Shown here piece after piece: positions 19,614 to 29,468 of a DNA stretch of 64,000 nucleotides. Origin of the DNA: Rhodospirillaceae bacterium (GTDB lineage Bacteria; Pseudomonadota; Alphaproteobacteria; Rhodospirillales; JABHCV01); contig JACNJU010000062.1 of the NCBI GenBank assembly GCA_014382375.1, positions 32,836 through 96,835 on the forward strand, given 5' to 3'. A model generated the notes under the pieces. The model was not told the DNA's origin. It worked only from the letters and a program-made list of their open reading frames with translations, and did no database searches. The position numbers and the translations under genes were made by a program. The number at the start of each line of letters is the position of its first letter. Within the stretch, counting starts at the first letter, position 1.

Positions 19614-21707
19614 ATGTCGAATGTCTATAATCTAATCATTGCCGGTGGCGTTATTGCGCTTGCTTACGGTATTTATGCCATTCGTTCCGTCCTGGCCGCT
19701 CCGGCCGGTACAGATCGAATGCAGGAAATTGCCAGCGCCATTCAGGAAGGGGCTCGTGCCTACCTGAACCGTCAATATTCGGCCATTGCCATGGTCGGTG
19801 TCGTCATCGGCGTGTTATTGGGCCTGAAACTTGGGCTGCTGGTTGCCATCGGTTTCTTCATCGGCGCTATTCTTTCTGGATTAGCGGGTTTTGTCGGCAT
19901 GAATGTTTCTGTTCGCGCCAACGTCCGCACCGCTGAAGCCGCCCGTTCTGTCGGGCTTGCAGGTGGTTTGGACATCGCCTTCAAATCCGGTGCTATCACC
20001 GGCATGCTGGTGGTTGGTCTGGCCCTGTTGGGTCTTGCCGGTTACTACATGGTGCTTCTTAACATGGGCCTGGGTGAAAGCCCCGAAGGCATGCGTCACT
20101 TGCTTGAAGCCCTTGTCGCGCTTGGTTTCGGCGCTTCGCTGATTTCCATCTTCGCTCGTTTGGGTGGCGGTATCTTTACCAAGGGTGCCGATGTTGGCGC
20201 CGATCTGGTAGGTAAAATCGAAGCCGGTATCCCCGAAGACGACCCACGCAACCCCGGCGTCATCGCCGATAATGTTGGTGACAACGTCGGCGATTGCGCC
20301 GGTATGGCCGCCGACCTATTCGAAACCTATGCCGTAACCATGGTCGGCACCATGCTGCTGGCCGCTATCTTCTTCACCGGCCAGGACCAGGAAACCATGA
20401 TGGCTTTCCCACTGGTTATCGGCGCGGTGTGCATTTTGGGTTCGGTTATCGCCACCTGGTTCGTCAAACTTGGGGCTTCCAACAACATCATGGGGGCGCT
20501 TTATAAAGGCTTCATCGCCAGCATGGTCATTTCGGCTATCCTGATTGCCGGCATTATCAGTTGGATGTTTGGCTTCGACGCCACCTTCACCGGTGCCGGG
20601 CGCACCATCACCGGCATGGACCTGTTCCTTAGCGCCTTGACCGGTCTGGTTGTCACCGGCCTGATCGTCTGGATCACCGAGTACTACACCGGCACCGAAC
20701 ACCGGCCGGTGCAAAGTGTCGCCTCGGCATCTGTAACTGGGGATGCGACTAACATCATTCAGGGCTTGGCGATTTCCATGGAATCGACGGCGCTGCCGGT
20801 TATTGTTATTTGCGGTGGTATCATTTCGGCGTACCTGACCGCTGGTCTGTTTGGGCTGGCGATTGCTGCGACAACGATGCTTGCCCTGGCCGGTATGGTC
20901 GTGGCGCTTGATGCCTTCGGCCCCGTTACCGATAACGCTGGCGGTATTGCCGAAATGGCCGAACTGCCAGAGGACGTCCGCAAGACGACCGATGCGCTGG
21001 ACGCCGTCGGCAACACCACCAAAGCGGTGACCAAGGGCTATGCTATCGGTTCCGCCGGTTTCGCTGCTCTGGTTCTGTTTGCAGCCTATACCGAAGACCT
21101 CAAGCATTATTTCCCCGATGTCAATGTGACCTTCAACTTGCAGGATCCGTTCGTTGTTGTCGGCCTGTTTATTGGCGGCTTGTTGCCGTTTCTCTTCGGC
21201 TCTATGGGGATGATGGCTGTCGGTCGCGCCGGTGGCGAACTGGTCGTTGAAATCCGTCGCCAGTTCAAGGAAATCCCCGGCCTCATGGAAGGCACCGGCA
21301 AGCCTGAATACGGCAAATGTGTCGATATGCTGACCAAGACGGCAATCAAGGAAATGATCCTGCCGTCGATGTTGCCGGTGTTTGCCCCGGTGGTCATCTA
21401 TTTTGTCATCATGCCGATTGCCGGGCAGGGGGCCGCCTTCACGGCGCTTGGCGCGATGCTTCTGGGTTCTATCGTTACCGGCCTGTTCGTCGCCATTTCG
21501 ATGACCTCCGGTGGCGGTGCCTGGGATAATGCCAAGAAGTACATCGAGGATGGCAACCATGGCGGCAAGGGTTCAGACGCCCACAAGGCTGCCGTTACCG
21601 GTGATACGGTTGGCGATCCTTACAAGGATACAGCAGGGCCAGCCATCAACCCGATGATCAAGATCATCAACATCGTAGCTATCTTGTTGTTGGCAATTCT
21701 GGCCTGA
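19614..21707 (+). CDS. hppA: Membrane-bound proton-translocating pyrophosphatase, potassium-independent type
   Basis: 697-residue integral membrane pyrophosphatase with about 16 transmembrane helices. It couples PPi hydrolysis to proton pumping across the inner membrane. The catalytic loop [20 protein letters not shown] and the acidic loop [20 protein letters not shown] are intact. In [17 protein letters not shown], Lys470 and Thr473 occupy the positions (Ala/Gly in potassium-dependent enzymes) that mark the potassium-independent class, as in Rhodospirillum. GAGG-like bases precede the ATG. It is followed by a strong terminator and is probably monocistronic. Confidence 0.96.
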   Translation: MSNVYNLIIAGGVIALAYGIYAIRSVLAAPAGTDRMQEIASAIQEGARAYLNRQYSAIAMVGVVIGVLLGLKLGLLVAIGFFIGAILSGLAGFVGMNVSVRANVRTAEAARSVGLAGGLDIAFKSGAITGMLVVGLALLGLAGYYMVLLNMGLGESPEGMRHLLEALVALGFGASLISIFARLGGGIFTKGADVGADLVGKIEAGIPEDDPRNPGVIADNVGDNVGDCAGMAADLFETYAVTMVGTMLLAAIFFTGQDQETMMAFPLVIGAVCILGSVIATWFVKLGASNNIMGALYKGFIASMVISAILIAGIISWMFGFDATFTGAGRTITGMDLFLSALTGLVVTGLIVWITEYYTGTEHRPVQSVASASVTGDATNIIQGLAISMESTALPVIVICGGIISAYLTAGLFGLAIAATTMLALAGMVVALDAFGPVTDNAGGIAEMAELPEDVRKTTDALDAVGNTTKAVTKGYAIGSAGFAALVLFAAYTEDLKHYFPDVNVTFNLQDPFVVVGLFIGGLLPFLFGSMGMMAVGRAGGELVVEIRRQFKEIPGLMEGTGKPEYGKCVDMLTKTAIKEMILPSMLPVFAPVVIYFVIMPIAGQGAAFTALGAMLLGSIVTGLFVAISMTSGGGAWDNAKKYIEDGNHGGKGSDAHKAAVTGDTVGDPYKDTAGPAINPMIKIINIVAILLLAILA

Positions 21708-21728
21708 TCAAACAACGACAAAGACATG

Positions 21729-21766
21729 AAAAATCCCCGGAGGGTTCACCTTCCGGGGATTTTTTT
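21729..21766. terminator. Bidirectional rho-independent terminator after hppA
   Basis: A 13-bp stem (AAAAATCCCCGGA at 21729-21741 with TCCGGGGATTTTT at 21752-21764) closes a 10-nt loop and runs into a T-tract; the complementary A-tract on the other side lets it work for the convergent bamE transcript too. Confidence 0.92.
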
Positions 21767-21784
21767 GTTCCTATTGAAGTGGTG

Positions 21785-22219
21785 CTAGTTAAAGCGGCCC
21801 AGGTTGCCGAACAGTTGGTCGATCAGGGTGAATTCGTTGCCGGCTGTTGGCGTCGTGCGATCGACAGGCTGGATATTCTTGCCGTTTTCGGCGCTCAGAG
21901 TTTCGATCGTACTGACAATGCCGTCCTTATCAAACTTTAGGATTATGACTTTTCGCTCTTTAACCTCGGGCTCAAAGAAGGCAACGGTTTCGGTGCGTTG
22001 GGAGACATAGAGCCAGGTTTCCTGATCAAAAACGGCGACACTGGACGGGGTTCCGAGGATTTCCTCGATTTCAGCACGTGATTGCTCCCCCGGCACGATC
22101 TCGCTCAAGCGTTCCGGATCAGGCAAATTACCGCGCACGTCAATCTTTGGTGTACAGGCGCCAAGCAGCACCAACAGACCGAAGGTAAATAAAAGCTTTG
22201 AAGGTTTTGATATCAACAT
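21785..22219 (-). CDS. bamE: Outer membrane assembly lipoprotein BamE (SmpA/OmlA family)
   Basis: 144-residue lipoprotein with signal peptide ending LLVLLGAC and a SmpA/OmlA domain. GEQSRAEIEEILGTPSSVA near residue 45 and TWLYVSQRTETVAFF near residue 67 are characteristic. BamE is a small accessory subunit of the beta-barrel assembly machine at the periplasmic face of the outer membrane. It is divergent from the bc1 chaperone gene, across 110 bp, and convergent with hppA through a shared terminator. Confidence 0.88.
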   Translation of the reverse strand: MLISKPSKLLFTFGLLVLLGACTPKIDVRGNLPDPERLSEIVPGEQSRAEIEEILGTPSSVAVFDQETWLYVSQRTETVAFFEPEVKERKVIILKFDKDGIVSTIETLSAENGKNIQPVDRTTPTAGNEFTLIDQLFGNLGRFN

Positions 22220-22329
22220 TATTACTTGGCCCCGTTTAGGCAGAGGGTGCGTCTATAAAGCATCAGATGACTATTAGTATATGATAAAACAAACCAATCG
22301 AAGTCCGTTATCAAAAGTCTGATCTTAAA

Positions 22330-22881
22330 ATGAACATTCTGAAGAACTTTTTCTCTTTTTCCCGCGAAAAAGAAACCGCTCATAAAATGTATCGAATCAT
22401 TGTCGAACAGGCCCGTCAGCCTGTCTTTTACAAGGATTTCGGCGTCGCAGACACCTTCGATGGTCGTTTTGATATGATCTCCCTGCATATGATTCTTGTC
22501 ATCCGCCGTTTGAAATCGGACGTTGAGAAAACCCGAAAACTGTCTCAGGCCTTGTTCGATTACATGTTCGACGATATCGATTTGAACCTGCGCGAATTGG
22601 GAATCGGTGACATGGGGGTACTCGTCAGGGTCAAAAAAATGGCCAAAGCCTTTTATGGGCGCCTCGAATCCTATGATCTGGGACTTTCAGAGGACGATGA
22701 TACGAATTTAGCGGCCGCCCTTGAACGCAACCTGTTCCGCGAGAACGAAACAACGGCGGAGAATCTGGCCCTTATCGTATCCTACATGCGCAGCGAGGCA
22801 GCCCGATTGGACGCCTGTGAAGTCGGCTCCCTCCTGAAGGGCGAGTTTGATTTTATCCCGCCGTCCGGGTCGGAAGGTTAA
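22330..22881 (+). CDS. Ubiquinol-cytochrome c chaperone (CBP3/UQCC1 family)
   Basis: 183-residue soluble helical protein of the family that assists cytochrome bc1 biogenesis. The characteristic block YKDFGVADTFDGRFDMISLH is near residue 37, followed by ELGIGDMGVLVRVKKMAKAF near residue 93. This family is shared by alphaproteobacteria and mitochondria. It overlaps no gene but its stop is 7 nt before the yceD start. The order bamE / chaperone / yceD / rpmF / plsX / fabH is conserved in Rhodospirillales as I remember it. Confidence 0.9.
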   Translation: MNILKNFFSFSREKETAHKMYRIIVEQARQPVFYKDFGVADTFDGRFDMISLHMILVIRRLKSDVEKTRKLSQALFDYMFDDIDLNLRELGIGDMGVLVRVKKMAKAFYGRLESYDLGLSEDDDTNLAAALERNLFRENETTAENLALIVSYMRSEAARLDACEVGSLLKGEFDFIPPSGSEG

Positions 22882-22888
22882 GAAAACG

Positions 22889-23440
22889 ATGGATATGAAA
22901 CCGGAATTCAGTTTTTTCATCAATTGCGAAACACTGAAAGAAGCCGAAAAAACGTATCAAATCGAAGCCCGTGACGACGAGCGCAAAGCGCTTGCCAAGC
23001 GTCTTGACCTGTTGAGTCTGGACAGTTTAAAAATTTATGCCGTGGTGTCCCGGCAATCGTCCGATCTGGTGCACACCTTATGTAAATGCAGTGCGGAATA
23101 TGTCCAAGCTTGCATTATAACGTCCAAGCCTTTGAAGATTGAGTTGAATTTTGATTTTGAACGCCTGTTTAGTGCGTCAGCCGAAGCTTATTTAGGCAGT
23201 GACGTTGAACCAGATGAGGAAGAGGGGGCTGCTAACGAGGAGATTCCAGAACCGCCGGATCCGATGACAAATGGCGGTTTTGATCTTGGCGAATGCGTTG
23301 CCGAACAGCTATCATTGGAGATTGATCCCTTTCCACGAGCCGCCGATGCTGTCTTCGATGGTATGGTGAGCGCCGGGGATGATGATAGCACACTGCGGGC
23401 TAACCCGTTTGCCATCCTTGAACAGCTGAAAAAGAAATAA
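22889..23440 (+). CDS. yceD: YceD/DUF177 family protein (23S rRNA accumulation protein)
   Basis: 183-residue DUF177 protein. The family block near its middle is diverged, with [20 protein letters not shown] corresponding to the usual CxRCL region and an acidic tract [10 protein letters not shown] near residue 110. DUF177 proteins are co-encoded with rpmF and plsX and have been tied to 23S rRNA accumulation. I chose the start at 22889 because the longer in-frame version overlaps the chaperone gene. ATG at 22895 is also possible. Confidence 0.85.
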   Translation: MDMKPEFSFFINCETLKEAEKTYQIEARDDERKALAKRLDLLSLDSLKIYAVVSRQSSDLVHTLCKCSAEYVQACIITSKPLKIELNFDFERLFSASAEAYLGSDVEPDEEEGAANEEIPEPPDPMTNGGFDLGECVAEQLSLEIDPFPRAADAVFDGMVSAGDDDSTLRANPFAILEQLKKK

Positions 23441-23529
23441 ATTTTATCTGTGATGCAGCTTGCCCCAGAGGCATTTATTGTTTAAGAAACACCGCTTCGC
23501 TCAATGAAGCGCAACTGAGAGAACTGAAC

Positions 23530-23715
23530 ATGGCCGTCCCTAAAAAGAAAATTTCAAAATCGCGTCGCAACATGCGCCGTTCCCATGATGCGCTTAAGGG
23601 CGCGACCTATGAAGAATGCTCCGAATGCGGCGAATTAAAGCGCCCGCACCATGTCTGTGCATCTTGTGGTCAGTACAAAGGCCGTGAAGTCATGGAAGCT
23701 GGTGACGCCGCCTGA
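23530..23715 (+). CDS. rpmF: 50S ribosomal protein L32
   Basis: 61-residue L32 with the basic N-terminus [18 protein letters not shown] and a zinc-ribbon C-terminus ([18 protein letters not shown], four cysteines). It is a structural protein of the large subunit. It is placed 89 bp after yceD and 52 bp before plsX, the usual context. Confidence 0.97.
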   Translation: MAVPKKKISKSRRNMRRSHDALKGATYEECSECGELKRPHHVCASCGQYKGREVMEAGDAA

Positions 23716-23767
23716 TCCTGTATAGGATTAGCTCCAGATTTACTGGTTTCTGCACAAGGACTTATCT

Positions 23768-24814
23768 GTGATTACGCGTAATTTAACGCTTTCACTTGAC
23801 GCCATGGGTGGCGATAACGCCCCAGGCATGGTGGTGGATGGCATCGGCCTTGCGCTTGCACGCATGCCGCATGTTAATTTCCTGCTGTACGGCGACGAGA
23901 AACAATTAATCCCGCTTCTTGACAAGGTTCCAGCCGTGCGCTCAATTTGTCAGGTTCGTCATACGGAAGATGTCGTCTCCAACGACGAGAAAGCCGGGGC
24001 CGCCCTGCGTTCAGGGCGTAATTCAAGCATGCGTCTGGCCATTAACGCGGTCCACGAAGGTGAAGCTGCAGGAATCGTATCAGCCGGCAATACCGGCGCC
24101 CTGATGGCAATGGCAAAATTCGTTCTGAAAACGCTTCCTGGCATTGATCGCCCGGCAATCGCTAAGAATTTCCCCACCATGCAAGGCGATTGCATCATTT
24201 TGGACCTGGGTGCCAATGTTCAGTGCGACGCTGATAATCTTGTCCAGTTCGCCGTCATGGGCGAAGCCTATGCACGCAAGGTGTTGGGCATCGAGCAACC
24301 GTCCATTGGTATCCTCAACATCGGTTCGGAAGATGTAAAAGGCCACGAGCAACTGCAACAAGCGGCGGCCATGCTTCAGGAAATCAATCTTCCCATCCGT
24401 TTCCACGGCTTTGTTGAAGGTGACGACATCACCAAAGGAACAGTAGACGTCGTCGTCACCGACGGTTTCACCGGCAATATCGCCCTGAAAACGGCGGAAG
24501 GCACCGCCCGCATGTTCAGCAACTTCCTGAAAGAAGCGATGATGAATTCGCTGCTGTCCAGAACCGGGGCTTTGCTGGCAAAAAAATCTCTTTCCAAATT
24601 CAAGGGCCGGATCGATCCCCGGCGTTACAACGGCGCCATGTTCCTTGGCCTAAACGGAATTTGCATCAAGAGCCATGGCGGTGCCGACGCCTTTGGATTT
24701 GCCAACGCACTCGATGTCGCTGTCGATTTAATTACCGATGATCTTAATGACGTCATTAAGGAAGACCTCTCCCATCTCGACGAGATGCATCCAGAATCCT
24801 TGATCAAACCATGA
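23768..24814 (+). CDS. plsX: Phosphate acyltransferase PlsX
   Basis: 348-residue PlsX, which makes acyl-phosphate from acyl-ACP for phospholipid synthesis. The signature [18 protein letters not shown] starts at about residue 6. [14 protein letters not shown] near 98 and the C-terminal [18 protein letters not shown] are intact. GTG start. The stop overlaps the fabH ATG by 4 bp, giving coupled translation. Confidence 0.96.
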   Translation: MITRNLTLSLDAMGGDNAPGMVVDGIGLALARMPHVNFLLYGDEKQLIPLLDKVPAVRSICQVRHTEDVVSNDEKAGAALRSGRNSSMRLAINAVHEGEAAGIVSAGNTGALMAMAKFVLKTLPGIDRPAIAKNFPTMQGDCIILDLGANVQCDADNLVQFAVMGEAYARKVLGIEQPSIGILNIGSEDVKGHEQLQQAAAMLQEINLPIRFHGFVEGDDITKGTVDVVVTDGFTGNIALKTAEGTARMFSNFLKEAMMNSLLSRTGALLAKKSLSKFKGRIDPRRYNGAMFLGLNGICIKSHGGADAFGFANALDVAVDLITDDLNDVIKEDLSHLDEMHPESLIKP

Positions 24815-25767
24815 CGATACACTCACGGATCAGCGGTACCGGTTCATTCCTCCCCGAACGGATTGTCACCAATGCCGAGTTGGCTAAAACCGTTGATACG
24901 TCCGATGAGTGGATTGTTGAGCGCACAGGTATTCGCCAACGCCATATTGCCGCCGAAGGGGAAACCACCGCCAATATCGCCCATCAGGCGGCCCTTCGCG
25001 CCCTTGATGCGGCTGCTGTCAGTATCGCCGACATTGACCTTGTCGTGCTGGCCACCGCGACACCCGACAACACCTTTCCTTCAACGGCGACCAAGGTCCA
25101 GTCCCTGCTTGGCATGACCCATGGTGCGGCTTTTGATATTCAGGCCGTCTGTTCGGGCTTCGTTTACGCACTCGCTATCGCTGATAATTTTATCAAGGCA
25201 GGGCAGGCAGAACGGGTTTTGGTCATCGGCGCTGAAACATTCTCGCGCATTCTCGACTGGGAAGATCGCACAACCTGTGTCCTGTTTGGTGATGGTGGCG
25301 GGGCTGTCGTCCTGGAAAAATCCGAAAAAGAAGGCATTCTTTCAACACACCTTCATTCAGATGGCCGTTACGGAAATTTGCTTTATGTTGACGGCGGACC
25401 CTCGACAACCCAGAGCGTTGGACATTTGCGCATGTCCGGCCCTGAGGTTTTCCGTCATGCTGTGGTTAATCTGGCCAGTGTTGTTGACGAATCATTGGCC
25501 GCAAATAACTACCAACGTTCCGATATTGACTGGCTGGTTCCCCATCAGGCAAACCTGCGTATCCTTACGGGAACTGCTCGCAAGCTGGGTCTTGCACAGG
25601 ACAGGGTTGTGGTTACGGTCGACAGGCACGCCAACACTTCTGCCGCTTCCATTCCATTGGCCCTGGACGAGGCTGTCCGTGATGGCCGCATTCAGGAAGG
25701 ACAACTTGTCCTGATGGAAGCCATGGGCGGGGGCTTCACCTGGGGCGCTGCCCTGGTGCGTTGGTAG
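24811..25767 (+). CDS. fabH: Beta-ketoacyl-ACP synthase III (FabH)
   Basis: 318-residue condensing enzyme that starts fatty-acid elongation by joining acetyl-CoA and malonyl-ACP. The catalytic triad is complete: Cys114 (AVCSGF), His245 (VPHQANLR) and Asn275 (RHANTSAAS). The C-terminal [15 protein letters not shown] is typical. It overlaps plsX by 4 bp and precedes ihfA. Confidence 0.97.
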   Translation: MTIHSRISGTGSFLPERIVTNAELAKTVDTSDEWIVERTGIRQRHIAAEGETTANIAHQAALRALDAAAVSIADIDLVVLATATPDNTFPSTATKVQSLLGMTHGAAFDIQAVCSGFVYALAIADNFIKAGQAERVLVIGAETFSRILDWEDRTTCVLFGDGGGAVVLEKSEKEGILSTHLHSDGRYGNLLYVDGGPSTTQSVGHLRMSGPEVFRHAVVNLASVVDESLAANNYQRSDIDWLVPHQANLRILTGTARKLGLAQDRVVVTVDRHANTSAASIPLALDEAVRDGRIQEGQLVLMEAMGGGFTWGAALVRW

Positions 25768-25872
25768 ATAAACCAACAAAATTAGTCAGTTCCCGGCATC
25801 CCTTTGATATTGACGGATTTCTTCGGGAACGATACCCTCATTCCATCAGTCGCCAGTTGGGGTTTGAGCAAG

Positions 25873-26172
25873 ATGTCCGGAAAAACAATTACACGCGCAC
25901 AACTCGGTGAATCGGTTTATCAGGAAGTTGGCTTGTCGCGTAGTGAATCAGCTGACCTTCTTGAATCCGTCCTGACCCATGTTTCTGATGCACTGGCTCG
26001 CGGCGAGACCGTTAAAATATCATCCTTTGGTAGTTTTTCCGTCCGTCAAAAAGGACAGCGTATTGGTCGCAATCCGAAAACCGGTGAGGAAGTTCCGATC
26101 CTGCCGCGCAAGGTTCTGGTTTTCCGTCCTTCCCAGGTTTTAAAGAACCGGATCAATAGCAAAGGTCCCTAA
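25873..26172 (+). CDS. ihfA: Integration host factor alpha subunit
   Basis: 99-residue HU/IHF-family DNA-bending protein. [20 protein letters not shown] leads into the dimer helices, and the beta-arm region has [20 protein letters not shown] with the DNA-intercalating proline. The start at 25873 matches the family N-terminus; an in-frame upstream ATG would add 23 residues of no likeness. IHF sharply bends DNA and helps sigma-54 promoters among others, which is relevant given the ntr genes in the window. It lies between fabH and the MerR gene. Confidence 0.95.
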   Translation: MSGKTITRAQLGESVYQEVGLSRSESADLLESVLTHVSDALARGETVKISSFGSFSVRQKGQRIGRNPKTGEEVPILPRKVLVFRPSQVLKNRINSKGP

Positions 26173-26197
26173 AACTTCTTAAGTAAAGTACGCTTCC

Positions 26198-26566
26198 ATG
26201 GCAAAATCGAGTTCCGCCTTCAGGACCATTAGCGAAGTCGCTGAGGAACTTGACCTTCCCCAGCATGTTTTGCGTTTCTGGGAATCCAAATTCAGCGTTA
26301 TCAAACCAATGAAACGCGGCGGCGGTCGTCGCTATTACCGTCCCCAGGACATTGAAATTTTGCGCCGTATTCGAGGCCTTCTTTACGATGATGGATACAC
26401 CATCAAGGGGGCACAGAAATTATTCAGGGAAGGTGGCAAGCCCAGTTTGAATGAGGACAAACCGAAAAGTTCTGAAGACACGTCAGGCAAGGTTTCAAAA
26501 GTCCAGAAAGAACTAAAATCAGTGCTTGGCGAGCTCGAAGACATTCGCGTTCTTTTAGGGGCATAA
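26198..26566 (+). CDS. MerR-family transcriptional regulator
   Basis: 122-residue protein with an N-terminal MerR winged helix: [20 protein letters not shown], then a wing ([17 protein letters not shown]), then helix [19 protein letters not shown]. The C-terminal half is short, lysine/serine-rich and lacks a metal or ligand domain, so it may not sense a small molecule in the usual way. Position right after plsX-fabH-ihfA is conserved in many alphaproteobacteria. The target is unknown. Confidence 0.9.
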   Translation: MAKSSSAFRTISEVAEELDLPQHVLRFWESKFSVIKPMKRGGGRRYYRPQDIEILRRIRGLLYDDGYTIKGAQKLFREGGKPSLNEDKPKSSEDTSGKVSKVQKELKSVLGELEDIRVLLGA

Positions 26567-26647
26567 ACATCTCGATTTGGCCCGTTGCACCGTATCGCCA
26601 GCACCCTTATAGTGCGGCCTCTGCCGATTGGAGAAAACCAGAATTAT

Positions 26648-26724
26648 CGGAGCGTGGCGCAGTCTGGTAGCGCACTACACTGGGGGTGTAGGGGTCGTAG
26701 GTTCAAATCCTATCGCTCCGACCA
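26648..26724 (+). tRNA. tRNA-Pro (anticodon GGG)
   Basis: 77-nt cloverleaf with encoded CCA. The acceptor arms are CGGAGCG (26648-26654) and CGCTCCG (26714-26720), with A as discriminator. The anticodon stem CTACA/TGTAG encloses loop CTGGGGG, giving anticodon GGG, and the T loop is GGTTCAAATCC. It reads CCC and, by wobble, CCU proline codons. Confidence 0.97.
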
Positions 26725-26731
26725 ATTGATG

Positions 26732-26763
26732 AAAGGATCAGCCTTGATTGGCTGGTCCTTTTT
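26732..26763 (+). terminator. Rho-independent terminator after tRNA-Pro
   Basis: A 12-bp stem (AAAGGATCAGCC at 26732-26743 with GGCTGGTCCTTT at 26750-26761, one G-U pair) with a 6-nt loop ends in TTTTT, 8 nt after the tRNA. Confidence 0.9.
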
Positions 26764-26875
26764 CATTTTAAAATTGCTGCGGATTTATAGAAGATAAATA
26801 TTTACTGAGAACTTATACCGGCTATCATCATGGCAATCTTTGAATCGATCCGTATTCCAATATGGCCAACACCCA

Positions 26876-27322
26876 ATGACGTCAGCCGAAGATCAATTAA
26901 CAAAATTACTACAGGTCGCCGAGGGTAGGTTTGATGACCTGACCCAGGAGAATTTGGGCCTTCAACTGGAATTAGATGCTCTGAGGAAGGAAAATCAGGA
27001 TATTTCCCAGTCTTTCTTTGAGCTGATGGACGCACAAAAGCTTGAGTCTGAACAAATGGTTCAACTAACCGAACAAATCTGGGCACTGGAAGAAGCGCTC
27101 GCGTTGTCTCACGAAAAAGCCACTGAACAAATGGCCATCATGAAGAACAAGTTTAACTCCATGAACGATTACATGAAAGACACGCTGGAAGCGGCTTCAC
27201 AAAACGCCTCACGCATTGAGTTGGCGGCGCGGGTTTATGAAATGAGCCAGAAAGCCCAACTCGACGATATTGATAAACAAATTGCTGAATTTAATGATCA
27301 GCTTAAACCGGGAAAACTTTAA
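26876..27322 (+). CDS. Coiled-coil protein of unknown function
   Basis: 148-residue protein, almost wholly helical and charged, with heptad-like Leu/Ile/Met spacing from about residue 15 to 90 (for example LQLELDALRKENQDISQSFF). There is no signal peptide, membrane segment or recognisable domain. The start is uncertain: ATG at 26876 is taken, but an in-frame TTG at 26840 exists and neither has a clear ribosome site. It lies 42 bp upstream of the aldehyde ferredoxin oxidoreductase gene on the same strand and may be cotranscribed with it. No function can be assigned. Confidence 0.65.
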   Translation: MTSAEDQLTKLLQVAEGRFDDLTQENLGLQLELDALRKENQDISQSFFELMDAQKLESEQMVQLTEQIWALEEALALSHEKATEQMAIMKNKFNSMNDYMKDTLEAASQNASRIELAARVYEMSQKAQLDDIDKQIAEFNDQLKPGKL

Positions 27323-27364
27323 CAACCCGAAGAGAATAATCTCAAACGATCAGGGAGAATCCTA

Positions 27365-29185
27365 ATGTCATGGCAAGGTAAAGTTTTGCGCGTCAATTTA
27401 ACGGCAGGCACCTGTAAAGGTGAAGATATTAACATGGATTGGGCCTTGAGTTTTCTTGGTCAGCGTGGTCTTGCGACCAAATATATGATGGCTGAAAGTG
27501 ACCCTGCGGCCGATCCGCTTTCACCGGCCAACAATCTTATATTTGCCACCGGCCCCCTGACCGGGACACCGGCCTCAACGGGCGGGCGTTATTCGGTTAT
27601 CACCAAAAGCCCCCTTGGTAATCAGATTGCCTGTTCAAATTCAGGTGGTCACTTCGGTGCTGAGTTGAAAAATGCCGGCTGGGATATGGTTATTTTCGAA
27701 GGCCGTTCGGAAAAACCCGTCTATCTGTTTATCGATGATGACGAAGCCCAGCTTCTTGATGCTTCTGAAATTTGGGGAAAATCCGTTTGGGAAACCGAAC
27801 CGGCCATTAAAACCATACACCAGGATCCGCAAATCAAAATCGCTTCCATCGGTGTTGCCGGTGAGAAGATGGTGCGCTTCGCCTGTGTCGTTAATGATCT
27901 GGACCGGGCCGCCGGGCGTTCTGGGGTGGGCGCGGTTATGGGCTCAAAGCAACTCAAAGCCATTGCCGTGCGGGGCAACAAAGGGATTGGCGTCAAGGAT
28001 ATGACGGCGTTTCTTGCCGCGGCGGCTGTATCAAACAAACGCATCGCCGACGATGACGAGGCAAAGGGACTGACCGAAGACGGCACCATGGCGATGATGA
28101 ATATCACCAATTCCTATGGTTCCCTGCCAACCCGTAATAATCGGGAGTTACAGTTTGACGGCATTGATACGGTCAACCTTCAAGCCATGAAATCGCTCCG
28201 AAAAAGCGATGGCAAAGCCAACCTGAAAACCAACAAGGCCTGCTTTGCCTGCACAATCGGTTGTGGGCGGGTTGCGCAAATGGACCCGGATCATTTTTCA
28301 CTTTCGCAGCGCAAAAATTTCCCGACCGTATCGGGTGGCCTTGAGTACGAATCCGGTTACTCTTTGGGGCCGATGGTCGGCGTCAATGACATCGAGGCTG
28401 CGACCTACGCCAATTATGTTTGTAACGAGCAGGGCATGGATCCGATCTCGTTCGGGGCGACCCTGTCCGCCGCAATGGAACTGTTTGAAACAGGTGCCAT
28501 CACACAAAAAGAAACAGGTGGCGTAAATCTAAAATTCGGATCGGCTGATGCTTTGGTGAAAATGGTCGAATTGACTGGCCGCGCCGAAGGATTTGGCGAA
28601 GAGTTAGGTATGGGTTCAACCCGCCTGTGCAACAAATACGGTCATCCGGAATTCGCCATGGCGGTCAAGGGGCAGGAAATTCCAGGTTACGACGGACGCG
28701 CCATGCAGGGAATGGGCCTTGCCTATGCCACTTCGAACCGTGGCGCTTGTCATCTTAGAGCCAGCACCTACGGCGATGATTTTGAACATATTCGCCCCGA
28801 GGGTAAAGCCAGGGTCGTCGTGGATACCCAGAATGACACCGGCACCACCGATTCGGCTGGAATTTGCCAGTTTCCGGGTTATAGCATGGAAGAAATATCA
28901 GCCTTGCTGTCGGCTGCTTGCGAGGGCGACTGGTCAGTTGAAAATCTTGGTGTTGTCGGTGAGCGGATCTGGAATCTTGAAAAACAATTCAACCTCGCCG
29001 CCGGATTAACCATGGCCGACGACACCTTGCCGGAACGGATGCTCAAGGAACCGGCACCAAGCGGTGCTGCCAAGGGCAAGGTTTGTGAGTTGGACAAAAT
29101 GCTGCCCGAATATTACGAGCTTCGTGGCTGGAACAAAAAAGGTGAACCGACGAAGGAAACCCTGACCCGGCTTTCCCTGGACTAA
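27365..29185 (+). CDS. Tungsten-type aldehyde:ferredoxin oxidoreductase (AOR family)
   Basis: 606-residue AOR-family enzyme, expected to hold a bis-pyranopterin tungsten (or molybdenum) cofactor and one [4Fe-4S] cluster. It would oxidise aldehydes to carboxylates or run in reverse. N-terminal pterin-binding motifs include GPLTGTPASTGGRYSV and NSGGHFGAELKNAGWD. The cluster cysteines are Cys293, Cys296 and Cys300 (CFACTIGC) plus Cys501 (DSAGIC). Length is full. SD GGGAG precedes the ATG. A MoaD/ThiS-like gene follows after 14 bp. The physiological aldehyde and electron acceptor are unknown; no ferredoxin or flavin subunit is adjacent. Confidence 0.92.
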   Translation: MSWQGKVLRVNLTAGTCKGEDINMDWALSFLGQRGLATKYMMAESDPAADPLSPANNLIFATGPLTGTPASTGGRYSVITKSPLGNQIACSNSGGHFGAELKNAGWDMVIFEGRSEKPVYLFIDDDEAQLLDASEIWGKSVWETEPAIKTIHQDPQIKIASIGVAGEKMVRFACVVNDLDRAAGRSGVGAVMGSKQLKAIAVRGNKGIGVKDMTAFLAAAAVSNKRIADDDEAKGLTEDGTMAMMNITNSYGSLPTRNNRELQFDGIDTVNLQAMKSLRKSDGKANLKTNKACFACTIGCGRVAQMDPDHFSLSQRKNFPTVSGGLEYESGYSLGPMVGVNDIEAATYANYVCNEQGMDPISFGATLSAAMELFETGAITQKETGGVNLKFGSADALVKMVELTGRAEGFGEELGMGSTRLCNKYGHPEFAMAVKGQEIPGYDGRAMQGMGLAYATSNRGACHLRASTYGDDFEHIRPEGKARVVVDTQNDTGTTDSAGICQFPGYSMEEISALLSAACEGDWSVENLGVVGERIWNLEKQFNLAAGLTMADDTLPERMLKEPAPSGAAKGKVCELDKMLPEYYELRGWNKKGEPTKETLTRLSLD

Positions 29186-29199
29186 AGCATACCCCAAAA

Positions 29200-29442
29200 A
29201 TGAAAATTCACCTGCAATTCATTGCCTTGCGGTTGGCCGAACTTCCAACTGAAGGCAAGGACGAACTTGAGCTTGAAGAAGGCGCAAGCCTTACTGAAGC
29301 CCTTGACGCATTGGGGATCAGCGACAACAAATCCTATATGACGCTGGTCAATGAATCGTCAATTCCAGGAACCGAACGCGCAACAACCATTCTCGCTGAT
29401 GGGGATACCCTGACGCTTTTTTCTCCGATTAAGGGTGGATAG
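29200..29442 (+). CDS. MoaD/ThiS-like ubiquitin-fold protein
   Basis: 80-residue beta-grasp protein ending in the di-glycine tail SPIKGG, the site that is adenylated and turned into a thiocarboxylate in MoaD and ThiS. It sits 14 bp after the AOR gene, so it probably supplies sulfur for the tungstopterin of that enzyme rather than for thiamine. That role is inferred from position. There is no E1-like partner in the window, so it may borrow a shared MoeB/ThiF. Confidence 0.85.
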   Translation: MKIHLQFIALRLAELPTEGKDELELEEGASLTEALDALGISDNKSYMTLVNESSIPGTERATTILADGDTLTLFSPIKGG

Positions 29443-29468
29443 GGAGTGGACTCGAAATTTCAGATATT

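Noticed and set aside
20316..21560. 414-codon open frame on the minus strand inside hppA
   Set aside because: It is a shadow of hppA, which has full family motifs on the plus strand. The translation is His/Gln/Asp-rich with no domain.
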